From Paenibacillus sp. PAMC 26794 (lineage in GTDB: Bacteria; Bacillota; Bacilli; Paenibacillales; Paenibacillaceae), in assembly GCF_000316035.1 (NCBI RefSeq), contig NZ_ANHX01000073.1, forward strand, positions 1 to 49,214: a DNA stretch of 49,214 nucleotides, written 5' to 3'. Every line of letters begins with the position of its first letter. The stretch's first letter is position 1. Made by a program: the position numbers and the translations under genes. Shown here one piece after another: positions 49,096-49,214 of this stretch. The notes beneath the pieces were generated by a model. It did no database searches and was not told the DNA's origin. It saw nothing but the letters and a program-made list of their open reading frames with translations.

Positions 49096-49214
49096 GGAAA
49101 AGTACTTGGTTATATCAGGTGTATTGCCTGATGAACACAACTGTTTTTCCAGAGCGGACAAGTCTAGTTATTACGCAAAAAAACGTCAATTCCTATTGAA
49201 TAACGTTACATGTA

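Overview
The window is chromosomal DNA of an endospore-forming, motile Firmicute, most likely a Paenibacillus. It holds spo0F, bofA, sspP, a large Bacillus-type SRP RNA, an rpoE delta gene and motAB. Ribosome binding sites are strong (GGAGG-type) and GTG/TTG starts are frequent. The gene order matches two separate segments of the Bacillus subtilis map.

Layout. (1) 1-4182, minus strand: rrn promoter and leader, bofA, yaaL, recR, ebfC, dnaX and the SRP RNA, the classical origin-proximal order. (2) 4327-26865: the rpmE-rho-murA-fba-spo0F-pyrG-rpoE-argS-ywiB-speB-speE-pbp-ywhD segment. It is interrupted by a radical SAM gene, a cytoplasmic subtilase, and an accessory patch (17549-22035) with a cre-controlled GH51 arabinofuranosidase, a secreted beta-propeller protein and a small toxin-like locus. 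(3) 26967-36001, mostly plus strand: M1 peptidase, membrane protein, c-di-AMP riboswitch with NlpC/P60 hydrolase, acetyltransferase, cytochrome c, ribokinase, pterin dehydratase, and motAB behind a sigma-D promoter. (4) 36034-41900: rluF-like gene, PAS histidine kinase, a DnaA-box cluster, tadA, acetyltransferase, lipoprotein. (5) 42136-49214, minus strand: sspP and two small genes, tRNA-Ser, serS, a structured RNA element, pdxT, dacA and guaB, again the origin-proximal order. In B. subtilis segments 1 and 5 are continuous (guaB-dacA-pdxST-serS-tadA-scr-dnaX), so about 35 kb has been placed between them here. oriC probably lies to the right, and most minus-strand genes would then be leading-strand.

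How genes work together. RecR, EbfC and DnaX serve replication and repair. Rho, delta (RpoE), ArgS, SerS, tRNA-Ser, RluF, TadA, L31 and SRP RNA serve gene expression. MurA, DacA, the PBP and the NlpC hydrolase build and remodel the wall. PyrG, GuaB, FbaA, SpeB/SpeE and PdxT are metabolic. Spo0F, BofA and SspP act in sporulation.

Most interesting signals. (a) A 43-codon membrane peptide gene at 21598-21729 has convergent extended -10 promoters, shared hairpins and a 3' region complementary to its own ribosome-binding region; this looks like an undescribed type I toxin-antitoxin module. (b) pdxS is missing between dacA and pdxT, and only its last six codons remain. (c) Four DnaA boxes lie in 82 bp in front of tadA. 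(d) A branched RNA structure closed by a long stem lies between pdxT and serS. Starts differing from the longest open frame were chosen by ribosome binding site and are noted. Nothing here was checked by a database search.
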